64,000 bases of DNA, from positions 6,186 to 70,185 of the forward strand of contig WTPW01002570.1 in assembly GCA_009809945.1 (NCBI GenBank). The letters are read 5' to 3'. Below, piece after piece: positions 1-11,739 of this stretch; the stretch's first letter is position 1, and every line of letters starts with the position of its first letter. Both the position numbers and the translations under genes were made by a program. The notes under the pieces are model-generated. The model made no database searches, was not told the DNA's origin, and saw only the letters and a program-made list of their open reading frames with translations. The DNA is from Gigaspora margarita. Its lineage: Eukaryota; Glomeromycota; Glomeromycetes; Diversisporales; Gigasporaceae.

Positions 1-99
1 AAAAAAATGGAAGTCTATTAAAAGATACTAAAAAAATTGGAATACAATAAAGAATCTCGCACGTTGCATAATAAGAGAAACTGTAAGTAGAATTTTTTT

Positions 100-1115
100 A
101 TGCTATTTTAATCTAATTTCTTATTATGGCATTTTAATTACTTTACACTGCTCACTTTTTTCATATGCTTCACACATAAAATACTTTAAAATCAAATCAT
201 TGATTTTTACGTGTGAGTACAATATCATTGGTTTTCATTTACTTTCTTTTTCAAATACAACTTAATTTTTTATAGCATTTTATTATTTTACATAGCTCGA
301 GTGATATGAAATAATAAAAAAAATCATGGATCGGAGGGTAATTAAAAAAGCTCAGACCATTTAACTGTACTGACTCTTTGCTAGTACAATTTACTCTAAT
401 CAAAATCAGCCTTCTCTCTATATCAAATAGGTAAAAGACCATAAGATAGTTTTGTCAAATTCTAGTAATATTGATTTATTTAATTTTTATTTTTATTCTT
501 GAAAAATTTTTAGCATGGTTAACACTTATTTTATCAACTGGTTGGCTTACAAAGGTACAAGCTGTAATTGATTTAGCTATTGGATCGGGCCAATCTATAT
601 TACTAACTGCTCGCTTTTTCATGTACCAATACATAAAGGATTTAAAATTAAACTGTTAATTTTTATGCATGAGCAAAATATCAGTGGCTTCCATTTAGTT
701 TCCTTCTTCAGATACAAATTAATTTCTTTCTATAGCATTTTGATTATTTATACTACTCATTTTAGATATGAATTAATTTCTTTTTATAGCTTTTGATTAT
801 TTTGAGATGTCGCTCAATTTCCCGAAAGTTATTTCCCTGACAGGACACTTAGCTGATATCACATAGGGTTAGGGTTAGCATTTGAGTAGTTGCTGCTAGA
901 CATTTTAGCAGATTATCACCCCGTGTGATTACAGGTAAGTGGCCTATCGGGAAATAACTTTCTGAGAATCATACCGTAACCTTATTTTGCACTACTCACT
1001 TTTTCATATGTCTTATTCAGAATAGAATAAACATTGATTTTCATACATAAGTACACTATCAATGACTTCTACTTTCCTTCTTTAGGTACAACTCAATTTA
1101 TATAATTTATATTAG
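100..1115. repeat. Degenerate ~150-bp repeat, three copies
   Basis: A unit of about 150 bp recurs at roughly 110-280, 600-790 and 975-1110, with a fourth copy near 3030-3160. Shared landmarks are GATTATTTTACACTGCTCAC, an ATACATAAAATACTTTAAA-like stretch, TTGATTTTTACAC and CTTTCCTTCTTCAGATACAA. Copies are diverged and unevenly spaced, so this is either an old tandem array or a dispersed repeat. No coding content is visible; the short ORFs here are chance. Confidence 0.55.
824..962. mobile_element. Small TIR element (MITE)
   Basis: The inverted termini are GAAAGTTATTTCCC at 824-837 and GGGAAATAACTTTC at 949-962, and the similarity continues inward (CAGGACACTTA against AGGCCACTTAC). It has no coding capacity. 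Three TTAGGG-type hexamers lie inside at about 864-878. No clear target duplication was found, so the superfamily is not assigned. Confidence 0.55.
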
Positions 1116-1139
1116 AGTATGTAAGTTTTAACATTTTTG

Positions 1140-1565
1140 ATTGGCTGCAACTGAGAACTGTGGGAATTTTTGGTCCATTGTAACTGAGTATTGTGGGTAT
1201 TTTGGGTCTGTATAGAACTGTGGGAATTTTGGGTTTGTGCATTTTGACATATTATCTATCTATACAGTAACTGGTTGTTGGCTATAACCAAAAACTGTAG
1301 GAGATTGTGTGTTTTGGTTGACTGTAACTGACAAGTGAGAGAATTGGGATTTCATGTTTTTGAAATAACTGTGACTAATTTATCTGTCTATTTTAATTGT
1401 GGGTTTGTAACGATTGGCTATAACTGAGAGCTGTGGGAATTTTGGATTTGTGCATTTTGACGCTCTATACAAAAGATTAAATCTTTTAATATATAGTAAC
1501 TGCATATTGGCTATAACTGAAACTTGGTAATTTTGGGTTTGTGTGTTTTGACGAAACATGTATTA
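1140..1565. repeat. Degenerate tandem repeat (GGCTATAACTGAGAACTGTGG)
   Basis: A phrase of about 45-60 bp, approximately GGCTATAACTGAGAACTGTG followed by GGAATTTTGGGTTTGTGC and ATTTTGAC, recurs six or more times with variable spacing. It is interrupted by ATCTATCTAT-like microsatellite. It looks like an old minisatellite; no gene is visible. Confidence 0.6.
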
Positions 1566-1935
1566 CTTAATGCGCAGTAACTGCTTATCTATCTATCCTC
1601 TTATTACAAAATGATGGTGTTCATGCAAATGCACCCTACGCATTAAATTGATTAATTAGCATTTATAGTGCTAACTTTATAGGGATTATCATAGAAATTG
1701 TATTGTCATGACGCATTATGATGCATAACATGATCGTAGTAACAATGCTGAAAATTGAAACATGAGAATCAAGAATATGGAAATGACCAGCTATTCTATT
1801 CACGTAGTCATTATCTATAATCTTTTAAGACTTGGTTATGCGCACTTTGTAGATATTAAATTGAAATATAATAATATTAATAACATACATTAATAAGTCA
1901 CATACAGTGTATTCCAGAATAATAAGGTTTGTAAC

Positions 1936-2536
1936 TAGGGTTGTTGATCAGTCTGTCTGGTCTGTCCTGGTTAAAAGACTGCTAGTCCTTTAAAAAACCG
2001 GGTCACCCGCCCACCCGCAGGTGACCCAGGTGATACTTACCCAGGTTCAGAACACTAGTTTGGAACACGAGTTTGAGGCAAACTAATAGTTAATTTAGTC
2101 AAATGCAAATTATAATTTTATCATTAAAAATCCTCGGCTAAATAAATCATTAGCTTATTTCAAATCATGTTCCAAAATAATGCCTATAGGCGTTATTTCG
2201 CACAAATACAGTGCAAATTGTAAATCAACTGATCATGCCATTGCTGTNATTAATAAATTTNTCTATTTTATTAACNTTAACAACAGCCCANTCTCATTAT
2301 ACATTAAACGTGGTTTAANATTGTTTAACAAACTAAGGGGTTTGTAATTGAATTTTAACCAAAAACAACATTTTATAGTTGTTTCAAATGCGTATTATCA
2401 TAATAATATTTAGTTTATTTGATCTTTACTATTAGGACCGATGGTCCTTTTGGTCCATCCTAAAAGGACCGGACTGGCCCGGTTCCTGGACGGACCGAAG
2501 GACCGTCGGTCTGGTCTGGACCAATTAACAGCCCTA
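1936..2536. mobile_element. Non-autonomous hAT element, TIR TAGGGTTGTT
   Basis: The termini are TAGGGTTGTTGATCAGTCTG and, on the other strand at the right end, TAGGGCTGTTAATTGGTCC. The flanks TTTGTAAC (1928-1935) and TTTGTAAT (2537-2544) form an 8-bp target duplication with one mismatch. TAGGG termini plus 8-bp duplications are typical of hAT. The 601-bp interior is non-coding, with GGTCC/GGACC-rich subterminal repeats that could be transposase-binding sites. Its TIR resembles that of the element at 18498-18832. Confidence 0.8.
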
Positions 2537-2843
2537 TTTGTAATAGTAAAGGCTGTTTGAGTTAATTTTTTAGTTAACACCACTTTTCAGAGGACTTTCA
2601 GAAGGGGGGCAAATGAAATGAACATATAAAATGAACAAACTATTTTTAAAGTAGTAAATCTATTATAACGAATTGACTTCCAAGTTAAATTTAGTCTAGA
2701 GATTCTAGTTGAGTTGCTAATTAGGTCAGATAAATTTGATTCAGCACATTCCTTTTATTATTAATATACAATTGTGCCAGATTATAATAAAATCCAGATT
2801 AAAATGAAATGACAGTATAAAATCTCGAAAACTAAATATTTTT

Positions 2844-2872
2844 TAGGGTTAGGGGTTTAGGGTTAGGGTTAG
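2844..2872. repeat. Interstitial telomere-like repeat (TTAGGG)n
   Basis: About four degenerate TTAGGG units run in a row. Similar short runs lie near 864-878 and 37180, and a large array lies at 37.7-38.2 kb. TTAGGG is the common fungal telomere unit, so this is probably an internal relic. Confidence 0.7.
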
Positions 2873-4301
2873 TTTTTAAAAAAATTAATAAACAAGTATT
2901 AATGGGTTTTAGAAGGCTAGCAGGTTAAGTATAGAATGTAGATTTCATTTTAAATTATGATTTGCGACAATAATTATATAATGCATTCATCTGAGAAAAA
3001 GAACTTCACATGTTCAATTTTTACAGCCACAATCTAGTTTTTTTTTATGGCATTTTGATTATTTAATACTGCTTATTTTTTATATGCCCTATATATAAAA
3101 TACTTTAAATTAAATGCTTATTTGCACACGCAATGCAATGCTAATTACTTCTATTGTGCTACAAATATTACATATTTTACATTGCCAATAATGAATTACC
3201 GAATAAAGGTAAGATCAATATTTTTTAGAAGTTTTANCTTATTTACAGAAGATTTTATTGATGACAAATTAATCTAACTCTTTTAAGAATAATCAAAAAT
3301 TAATCGAGTTTTCTCTTCATATCAATAAAAAATATTTACCTTTTTTGCATACCGGTAATAGTTTCTGATATAAATTAGGTTAGGTATTGCATTATACTGT
3401 ACTCTTAATTATTTTATTTTAATAATAAAAATAAAAAAATAATACTTAGGTTACAATTCAAATCTTCTACTTGTATTCTTTGTCTGTGTCAAGTCATGTA
3501 CTGCATTGTATCTTTATTATTTTTTTTTATTGTATAGGTAATTCAATTCTTTACAGTATCACTAATTCTAAATTTTACTACACTATAATTTGTGTTAGGT
3601 CAAGTATCGTGTTGCATTTGTTTTCTTCTTGCATGAAAATTTCAACTTCTCACTGGGTACTAATTTAACTTTTCTTGCATAAGCAATTAAATGCTTCGCT
3701 GGTTGGATTCCAATTCTAATTTTCTTGCATNAGCAATTCAATCCTTTGCTGGATAAGAATTCTAATTTTTTTTCGAATTTATAATCAGAATCTAATCAAG
3801 TATCGCATTGCATTTTTTATTTTTTTTTTTTTACACAATTCGACCCTTCACTAGATACTAATTCTAATTTTACTTGTATATTAGGTATTGTTAAAATACA
3901 CAGTTGGTCTTGTCAGATAGGTACTTTTCTGAAAATACTTCTATTTCTTTATTTTCTTCTTTCTTTTGGTTAGCTGCTAATATTGTTATGTTATTATGTT
4001 AATCACTTAGTACGGTAGGGCTAGAATATTTGGTCTTAATTATTAAGATTCTTAATATTGTTATGTAATTGTACGTTTTAATATACTTCAAAATAGGTGA
4101 TGTCTTTAATCAATTAAATAGAGTCATTAACTGATTACTAATTCTTTTACTTACTTTTTGACAATTTGGGCAGGAAAATTTTAACAAGAAAATCATGATA
4201 ACAATGGAATACAGAAAAATATGAAAATAACAAATAATAAGTAAAAACTACACACTTTTATACAAACCTTTTCGAAATTATGAACTCAACTGAGATAATT
4301 T

Positions 4302-4314
4302 TATTGAAGGTAAA

Positions 4315-4346
<32 letters not shown>

Positions 4347-4397
4347 ACCCTCCTTTCTATGAAGGGATGCCAGGAAGCGTAATATTGAAGGTAAATT
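4302..4397 (-). mobile_element. 5'-truncated retroposon end with 15-bp target duplication
   Basis: TATTGAAGGTAAATT occurs at 4302-4316 and again at 4383-4397. Between them lie 66 bases: a poly-T run followed by CCCTCCTTTCTATGAAGGGATG. Read on the minus strand this is a short 3' end, ...GGAGGGTTTT, plus a poly(A) tail, as LINE-driven retroposition leaves behind. The same GGAGGGTTTT-poly(A) ending occurs at 20591-20627, so both belong to one retroposon family. Confidence 0.7.
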
Positions 4398-4435
4398 CAA
4401 AACACTTTTATACTTTTCAATATATATAGAAAAAT

Positions 4436-4638
4436 TTATCGTATAAGCGCGTAATAACGTACATGGGCATTATTTCGAAATTCAAATTGTTTTAAAAATG
4501 TCATATTTGACTCAAAATAATGCCTATGCACGTTTCAAAATATCAAAAATTTGTGTAATGTTTTGAATTATCATGCATACGCGTCCCGAAATAACGTGTA
4601 GGGGTGACTCTTGCACGTTATTACGCGCTTATATGGTA
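4436..4638. mobile_element. TIR element (MITE), TATAAGCGCGTAATAACG
   Basis: The left end GTATAAGCGCGTAATAACG and the right end, on the other strand ACCATATAAGCGCGTAATAACG, form inverted repeats of about 20 bp. The interior has further inverted AATAATGCC / CGAAATAACG words. These words are shared with the element at 11262-11519, which points to one MITE superfamily. It is non-coding. Confidence 0.65.
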
Positions 4639-5233
4639 AACTTAACAAATTCCTTCTAATAACAAAATTTCNATTAATTCATTGATTCTTTAATTTCATT
4701 GATCTCTGTTCCTAAATTTATCATTTACAAAATTTACAAATTTGAAAAAATCTATGGACTATATGTACTATGCAATTGCGCCAGATGCCTTTCTTACAGG
4801 TTAAGTATTACGGTGCACCTTTTTTTTTCTTATCAACTTCTCTAAATATTTTCATTGAACTATAATCCAGATCAGGTCAAAAATATTGTGTTGCACCTTT
4901 TTTTATAATTCTCTAGATACTAATTCTAGCTTTTCTTGCAGGAGTTAGATCAATTATCATGTTACATCTTTTTTTTTTCTTGCATAAATATTCAATTCTT
5001 CGCTAGATACTAATTTTAACTTTTTTACATTCATAATATGAATCAGGTCAAGTAAGATCAAGTATTGTGTTACATCTTTTTCTTTTTACATATATGATTC
5101 AACTCTTCACTGAATACTAATTAGGGTAGCTGCGTGATGTAGTCATGCTAAAACCGGGAACGTCATATAAGTACATCTTAAAATTAAAATTTTCTGAAAT
5201 AGAATATATTATTTACATTATTCTGTTTTCTTT

Positions 5234-6000
5234 TTAATGATAAATATAGGTTGTATAAGTTATTTTACGCCAAATAGACTCGATTAAGTGAAGTGACTTA
5301 TTTGTTATAAGAAAAAAAAAGACTGTTACTGGATGTTTCACATCCAATAACAGCGTATCTGTCTTTGAATTTAATGCGCTTGCAACCTGAGTCCCTTCGT
5401 AGTCCAGGATAGCTTTTTTAATTGTCATTTAAAAATGATCACCTGCCAAATAAAACCGTTATTGGTTGCTACACATTCATTAACTCTATATAATTAGTAT
5501 TGTAATAAATTAATTTTNGAAGGGTTAAAACCTCATTATTATTGTGGACTAAACTATATTCTTGATTCTTTTAAAATAAAAATAAAACAATCGACACATA
5601 ATTAATATAATAATAATAATTATAATAATGAATGATGTAAAAAAAATTAAAAATATATAAATAAATAAATAAGCAAATAAAAATGAATTAATATATGCTC
5701 GCCTAAATATAAAATGCTAGCTTGATTTTCAGAATACATTCGAATATCCATATATATTGGCATTCACTGCGTAGAAACATCCACATTGCATTTGTTTTTC
5801 AGCAATGGNAGGAATCTGGTCGAGTGTTTTGTCTAACCCAAATCTAATAAGAAGACAATTACACAATTTTTTTTTAAAAAAAAAAATTAATTTATCTTCT
5901 CCCAGGTTTTTCATGCCTCTATGCTCAGCATGGTAGGTAGCACAGATTGTTTCGTAAAATTTTTGACATAACAAGCCTGCATCTCCAAGTTGTTCCTATC
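5234..6000 (-). pseudogene. Possible decayed coding fragments, unidentified
   Basis: Two short protein-like stretches lie on the minus strand, at about 5730-6000 (containing QKFYETICATYHAEHRGMKN) and 5300-5428 (MTIKKAILDYEGTQVASAL...). Their residue mix is more balanced than the surrounding low-complexity DNA. An AG-bounded start is possible near 5998. No domain is recognised, no complete gene can be drawn, and an N base lies inside. This could be a relic of a host gene or a transposon. Confidence 0.25.
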
Positions 6001-6944
6001 TTATTTAGGCATGTGCAGTTCTTCTGCTACGACAATACAACGAACCTTAACTATTAAAGGTATTAGCTTGAATTTTGAATTACACTGAAGTGTTGAAGAA
6101 GAAAATATGTAATACAAGGAGATAAAGATCGATTCGAATAAGCATGAACAATAAAGAATTATTTTTATAAATATCAATGAAAAAGATCAATTCAAATATC
6201 AATGTAATTATTAATAATTATTATTATCGTCATTGACAAAATGTGCAATTTTTATTGTCATTATTAATAAATTGTTTACATTGCTGTNGTCTCATATCTA
6301 GAGATGGGTATCATACATAAATAATTCAATTCTTTCTGGATACTAATTCTAGCTTTCTTGCATACATAATTTGAGTCTAATTCTAATTTTCTTACATAAA
6401 TAATTCAGCACTTCATTAGATACTAATTCTAGCTTTTCTTGCATTCATAAACCGGGTCAGGTCAAGTATCGCGTTGCACTTTTTTTTATATAGATAATTC
6501 ACCTCTTCACTGGATACTAGTTCTACTTTTTTTAAAAAAAATTATATCGAGTCAGGTCAAGTATCGTGTTGCACCTTTTTTTTTTTTTTTTTTGCATAAA
6601 AAACTTAAATTTTCGCTGGATATTAATTCCAACTTTACTTGCATTTATAATCCGAGTCAAGTCGAGTACCGCGTTAAACTTTTTTTTTACATAAATAATT
6701 AAACTCTTCACTGGATAATTCTTTCTTTACATTATATCCGAGTCAGGTCAAGTACACGTTTCACTTTTTTTTTGCATAAATAATTTAACTCTTCGTAGGA
6801 TACTAATTCTAACTTTTCTTGCATTCATAATCTGAGTCGGTCGATATCACATTGCCCTCTTTTTCTTTTTTTTTTCCATGAATACTTTTTCTTATATTCA
6901 CAATACGTGTCAATCATAAGCTTTATTTTCGGTGAGTTGTATTA

Positions 6945-7310
6945 TCAACGAGTATATTGTTAGCAAAATGTATTGTCAGCGAAATGTATTGTCAGCGAAA
7001 TGTATTGTCAGCAAAATGTATTGTCGGTAAAATATATTGTCAGCGAAATGTATTGTCGATAAAATGATTGTGTCAGTAAAATATATTGTCAGCGAAATGT
7101 ATTGTCGGTAAATTGATTGTGTCGGTAAATTGATTTTGTCAATAAAATTTAGTGTCGGTGAAGTGTGTGTCGGTAAAATCAAATTGTCAGTGAAAAGTAT
7201 CATGTCGGTAAGTCGATTGTCGGCGAATTATGTGTCGGTTAAAAAATCTTGTTGGTAAAAGGATTGTCGGTGCAGTGGGGTGTCTGTGAAGTGATTATCG
7301 GCGATTTGAT
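6945..7310. repeat. 18-bp minisatellite (ATTGTCAGCGAAATGT)
   Basis: About 18 diverging copies of an ATTGTCAGCGAAATGT / ATTGTCGGTAAAAT unit run head to tail with a period near 17-19 bp. The antisense open frame across it is a by-product of the periodicity. The 5' copies are the most uniform and the 3' copies decay toward 7310. Confidence 0.85.
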
Positions 7311-7584
7311 TGCAACCCGATATTTAGTCATATGACACAGGCATGCTTTTTGGCCTAAAGACATGCCCAGAGGCATGCACAAAAGGGTATGCCCATGAAT
7401 CCTATGTCCTTCACCCTACCAAGAATATAGGATTTTTCTTCAAATTTCTCCTATCTAGCATCTATGATGAGGTTGGATATTTAATATCTATATTTAACTA
7501 TACAAGAAAAAAAGAGTAGCAAGAAAATCTAAAGTAAAGTAAAAAAAAGAGTAACAAACTTCAAATTCTATATGATATACCAAA

Positions 7585-8210
7585 TATAGTCCAGTGCAAA
7601 AAGATTTGTACCTCAAATAGCTCTGATTAAAATAATTTTTGTACTAATTAATTTTTTAATTTTTTTAATTTATTATAATAATTAGGTTATTGGATTAATA
7701 AAAATAAAATTATTTTGATTATTTTATTGATAAAATAAAAAAAATTATTAATAGTAACTTTTTTTAAAAATATTTACTATATAATTTACTATAGTAATTT
7801 ATATATATATATATATAGTAAAAAAATCAAATGATCAAGCTTTAAAACTTAATTTTGCTACAACTAGTAATTCAATTTTGCTCAAATTTTAACCATATCT
7901 TTATCATATGCACATCAATGCACTTGCGTAGTACAAGCTCATAAAACTGCATATTGGTTGTGAAATCAATTAAAATATCTTTTTTTAAAAAAAAATTTTT
8001 CTTTTTTTTTCAAATACAGTAAATTGTACATGCTTAATTATTAAAATAAAACAATATTAAACTAATAAAAATTATATAATAAGTTAGATTAAAACCTATT
8101 TTATTTGATATTAAAAAATTTTTAATAATTAATTAGAAATATAAAAACTTTTACTTAGAGTTAAGTTTATGAAATTTTTTGAGGTACAAATCTTTTTGCA
8201 CCGGACCATA
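7585..8210. mobile_element. Tc1/mariner-like MITE, copy A (CCGGTGCAAAAAGATTTG)
   Basis: The inverted ends read TATAGTCCAGTGCAAAAAG and, on the other strand, TATGGTCCGGTGCAAAAAG, both continuing ATTTGTACCTCAAA. TA at the outer edge suits a Tc1/mariner-type TA target. The 626-bp interior is AT-rich and non-coding. Two further copies lie at 58676-59599 and 59771-60392 and share interior blocks. Confidence 0.75.
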
Positions 8211-8211
8211 C

Positions 8212-9019
8212 TATAGTGGGGTACCATATTATTGTGAACACTTTTTAAAAATTTGTATAGAGTTAATTAAGATATAAAGCTATAAATCATACTATAAATT
8301 AAATAAATCTATATCTTTTAAATAAAAAAAAGTTTATAAAATTCTATGCAATACTTTTTAAGATAATTAAGACTATGTAATTTTGTGTAATGTTATACAA
8401 GTACAAAAATAGAATATTAAAAAAATTGGTTAATATAATTTCTATATATTAAAAGTTAATTTTTTATTAAGTAAATTAAATATAATTATTAATTAAAATT
8501 TGTTCAGCATAACAAATTGTATATAATTCTAAATTTTTAGCAATTTCTAAAAAATTTTAAATTAAATATTGCTAAAAATATAAAAGTTAAATTATTAAAT
8601 TTAAAATTAATAAATTTCTAAATATGGTAATTATTACTATCTTTAGTAATTTAATAAATATTTTTAAAAAATTTTAAAAATTTTAAAAATGTATATAATT
8701 TGTTATACCAAATAAATTTTAATTAATAATTAAGCTTGGTTTACTTAATAAAAAATAAAGTTTTATATATACTAAAAATTAGTAACCAGATTTATATTAA
8801 ATCTATATTAAAAATTAGATTTTAGTACTTATCTAAAAATCAAAATTTTACTTAAACTTAATTATTTTAAAAACTATTGTATAGAATTTTATAAATTTTT
8901 TTTATTTTGAAAATATAGATTTGCTTAATTTATAGTATTATTTATAGCTTCATATCTTACTTATTTAACTCTACACAAATTTTTAAAAAGTGTCTACAAT
9001 AATATAGTACCCCACTGTA
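8212..9019. mobile_element. Foldback TA element, 808 bp, nearly palindromic
   Basis: The ends are TATAGTGGGGTACCATATTA and, on the other strand at the right, TACAGTGGGGTACTATATTA. The inverted similarity continues through most of both halves; for example TAATTATTAATTAAAATTTG near 8480-8505 is mirrored near 8710-8740. TA flanks and the CAGTGGGG terminus suggest a Tc1/mariner-related foldback element. It starts directly beside copy A of the previous MITE. It is non-coding. Confidence 0.7.
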
Positions 9020-9292
9020 ATAAAACTAAATAATAAACAATGAGATAAATAAGAAAAAACCTATACTAATAATGGAACTGATATATATTTTCAAAAGAAA
9101 AGAAGACAATAAAAAAAAGAAATGAAATGAAAAAAAACTAAAAAAAAGCTTAATTCTATCCTCAAAGGTTAAAAATTATATAATACTGCATAGAGAAATA
9201 CTTTGCCAAAGTATTATATATATATAAAAGAAAACTATGTCTAAAAAAAAAAAGTTCTAGAAAAAAAATTTTAATCGATATTTCCTCTAAAG

Positions 9293-9529
9293 TATAGATG
9301 CCAACGAAATTGATTTTTGAAAATGCCTATTTTGGGTTTTGTAAAATAAATTAAAATTTTTATAAAAAAGAGCAAATAAAATTTATATGTTTATGTTCTT
9401 TATAATTTCATCTATTTAAAAAAAGAATCAAAAAATTTCAGGTTTTAAGTAAAATAGGTCAAAAACAATTTCAGAAAAATTTTTTAATATTGGGTCCTAA
9501 AACCCAATATAATTTCGTCACTATGTATA
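9293..9529. mobile_element. hAT-like MITE, TIR TATAGATGCC
   Basis: This 237-bp element is flanked by CTCTAAAG (9285-9292) and CTCTGAAG (9530-9537), an 8-bp target duplication with one mismatch. Ends are TATAGATGCCAACGAAAT and, on the other strand, TATACATAGTGACGAAAT. A GGGTCCTAAAACCC hairpin lies near the right end. A second copy at 42062-42300 has its own 8-bp duplication and an identifiable empty site, which confirms the boundaries. Confidence 0.8.
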
Positions 9530-10189
9530 CTCTGAAGTACTTCTTACCAAAAACTACTTGTGACTTAATTCGAATTAGACAGGCATATTTCTAATTTGGA
9601 CAATGTAAACATTATTGATCTTTTGAAGAGAGTTTTTCACTTTTTGGTGAAAATTTTAAAAAAACCAAAGAGAATAACAAGAGTGCCAAAACTTGCAAGG
9701 AGCATAAAATTTATGCTTTGTAGAATAATATAGGAATGAGTTAGTAGAAAAGTGACAAATTTTTTCTAAGTAAAAGTTTTCTTGACTTAAACTTAAATAT
9801 CTTAACAACTATTTTAATAAATTTAATAATTTTTTTTATTTTAATCCTATATAATTTTAAAATTAAATTAAAAAAAATTTTAGCAAAGCTGATTAAATAG
9901 TTGTTGGGATATTTAAATTTAAAAATTAAAAAAAATTTTACTAAAAATGATTTGTTCCTTTTCTACTAACTTACCCTCATATATTCAACCAAAAGTATGT
10001 TTTTGCCTAGACTTTCATATATTTTGACAAAAAACTTCAGAGTTGTTGTCCTACTACATCTTCTATAGTAACGAAGTCTTTTATCTAGAGAGCCAAACCC
10101 ATATAGTGAGTTTTTTTTATCTCTATTTCAGTTTTTCTCACTTGCAATCTGAAACTCTGTATCCAAGCTGCTTTTGATAAAGTTTTTGT

Positions 10190-11263
10190 TATATAGCAGG
10201 TCCAGGACATGTCCCTTTACAGGGGTTCAAAATGTTGTTTATAATTAAAATTTTTAAAAAAACATATGAATTTACTATATAACTTTGAGCTAAGATTCTT
10301 TTAAATGTTACTTATTAACTTTAAATTAAATTTTTCGGGTATATAGAACAAGAAGAGAAGAAAAAATTGAGCTTAAAAATTGAATTAAAATTTTTCAATT
10401 TTGCACAAAACAAAAATGTAACTTGGCCAAAATCAAATATTTTCCGATTTTAATATAAGAAATATATGTAAAAACATGCCCTGAACAACTTTACTTAGTC
10501 GACAGAAGTAGGTTACCTTGTAAGAAAAATATGTTATCTATGTACTAAAGTTAAAATTTATTGTATTTCTTGATTAAACTTTTTTTTCTTATTAGGTAAC
10601 CTACTTTGGGCTCTTAAGCAAAGTTGTTCGGCATGTAATTTTACATTATATTTAAGATTGAATCGACTTTTTGGACCTTTTACTAAGTAAAAAATGGGTT
10701 TAAATTAGAAAAAAAATTTTTTAAAAAAAAAATTTTAAAAATAAAATTTTTTTCGAACTTTAACCCCATTTTTCACTTAGTAAAAGGTTCAAAAAACACA
10801 ATTCAATCTCAAATGTGACGTAAAATTACATGCTGTACAATATTGCTTAAGAGCCCAAAGTAGGTTACCTAATAAGAAAAAAAAGTTTAATCAAGAAATA
10901 CAATAAATTTTAACTTTAGTACATAGATAACCTATTTTTCTTACAAGGTAACCTACTTCTGTCGACTAAGTAAAGTTGTTCAGGGCATGTTTTTACATAT
11001 ACTTCTTATGTTAAAATCAGAAAATATTTGATTTTGGCAAGTTACATTTTCGTTTTGTGCAAAATTGACAAAATTTTAATTCAATTTTTAAGCTCAATTT
11101 TTTCTTCTCCCCTTGTTCTATATACCCGAAAAATTTAATTTAAAGTTAATAAGTAACATTTAAAAGAATCTAGCTCAAAGTTATATAGTAAATTCATATA
11201 TTTTTTAAAAAATTTTAATTATACAACAATGAAAGGGACATGTTCTGGGCCTGATAGTATATA
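10190..11263. repeat. 1.07-kb giant palindrome
   Basis: Two arms of about 520 bp (10190-10710 and 10745-11263) are inverted copies of each other, with the centre in an A/T run near 10720-10745. Matching landmarks include GGACATGTCCC near both ends, AAGTAGGTTACCT at about 10508 and 10858-10870, and ACATGCCCTGAACAACTTTA mirrored near 10970. The outer termini are TATATAGCAGG and TATACTATCAGG. No coding frame was found. It may be a foldback transposon or an inverted duplication; the arms are similar enough to form a long hairpin RNA if transcribed. Confidence 0.8.
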
Positions 11264-11519
11264 CCGTATTTACACAAAATAATGCATATGGGTATTATTT
11301 CGAAAATTGGATTTCCTTAAAATAGCATAGTTGGTTTCAAAACAATGCCATATGAGTCTCGAAATAATGCACACCTCACATACTAATGCTTTAATAAGTA
11401 TTTAGAGATAGGTTGAAATTAGATCTTTATCCTGAAATAATGCCCATGCGTGTACTCGGAATAATGTGCATCTTCTCGAAATAATGTACAAGTGTGTGTT
11501 ATTTTGCATAAATATGGTA
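11262..11519. mobile_element. TIR element (MITE), TACCGTATTTACACAAAATA
   Basis: The left end is TACCGTATTTACACAAAATA. The right end on the other strand is TACCATATTTATGCAAAATA. AATAATGC(C) words are scattered in the interior. It abuts the giant palindrome. Outer TACCGTAT ends recur in elements at 52159-52481 and 56120-56878 with unrelated interiors. Confidence 0.65.
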
Positions 11520-11594
11520 AATCTATTAACTACAAAGTTTTCATAGTTGGTATTTTGAAAAAGCTTTGGTCCAAAAGATTGTCAAAAGAGTTGT

Positions 11595-11711
11595 TGATTT
11601 CAAATATTATTATACCAAATTTTATTTAAATATTTTAAAAGTAGATCAAAGATATATTTATAGTAATTATGCAAGCAAATTTGTCTACAAACCTTTACAA
11701 ACTAAGGGATA
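11595..11711 (-). mobile_element. Terminal fragment of the TCCCTTAGTTTGTAAAGG element
   Basis: Read on the minus strand from 11711, the sequence TATCCCTTAGTTTGTAAAGG continues for about 115 bp in close agreement with the left end of the complete element at 53306-55859. The rest of this copy is missing or diverged. Confidence 0.7.
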
Positions 11712-11739
11712 CTAAGTATAGCTTTCAGGCAACCTTTTT

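Larger units (their letters stand above)
3440..6890. repeat. Degenerate ~100-bp satellite, interrupted
   Basis: A unit of about 95-120 bp recurs at 3440-3900, 4780-5130 and 6300-6890. Landmarks are GATACTAATTCTAACTTTTC, TTGCATTCATAATCCGAGTC, AGGTCAAGTATCGTGTTGCA, a long poly-T run, then GCATAAATAATTCAACTCTT and CACTG. The poly-T tracts vary in length. The array is broken by a retroposed fragment (4317-4382), a TIR element (4436-4638) and a unique block (5130-6300). Confidence 0.7.

Noticed and set aside
5730-6000. Zinc-binding integrase-like segment (YHAEHRG)
   Set aside because: Only the His spacing is suggestive; no Cys pair or flanking domain was seen, so the family is left open.
6976-7203. 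75-codon minus-strand frame
   Set aside because: It is a by-product of the 18-bp minisatellite.
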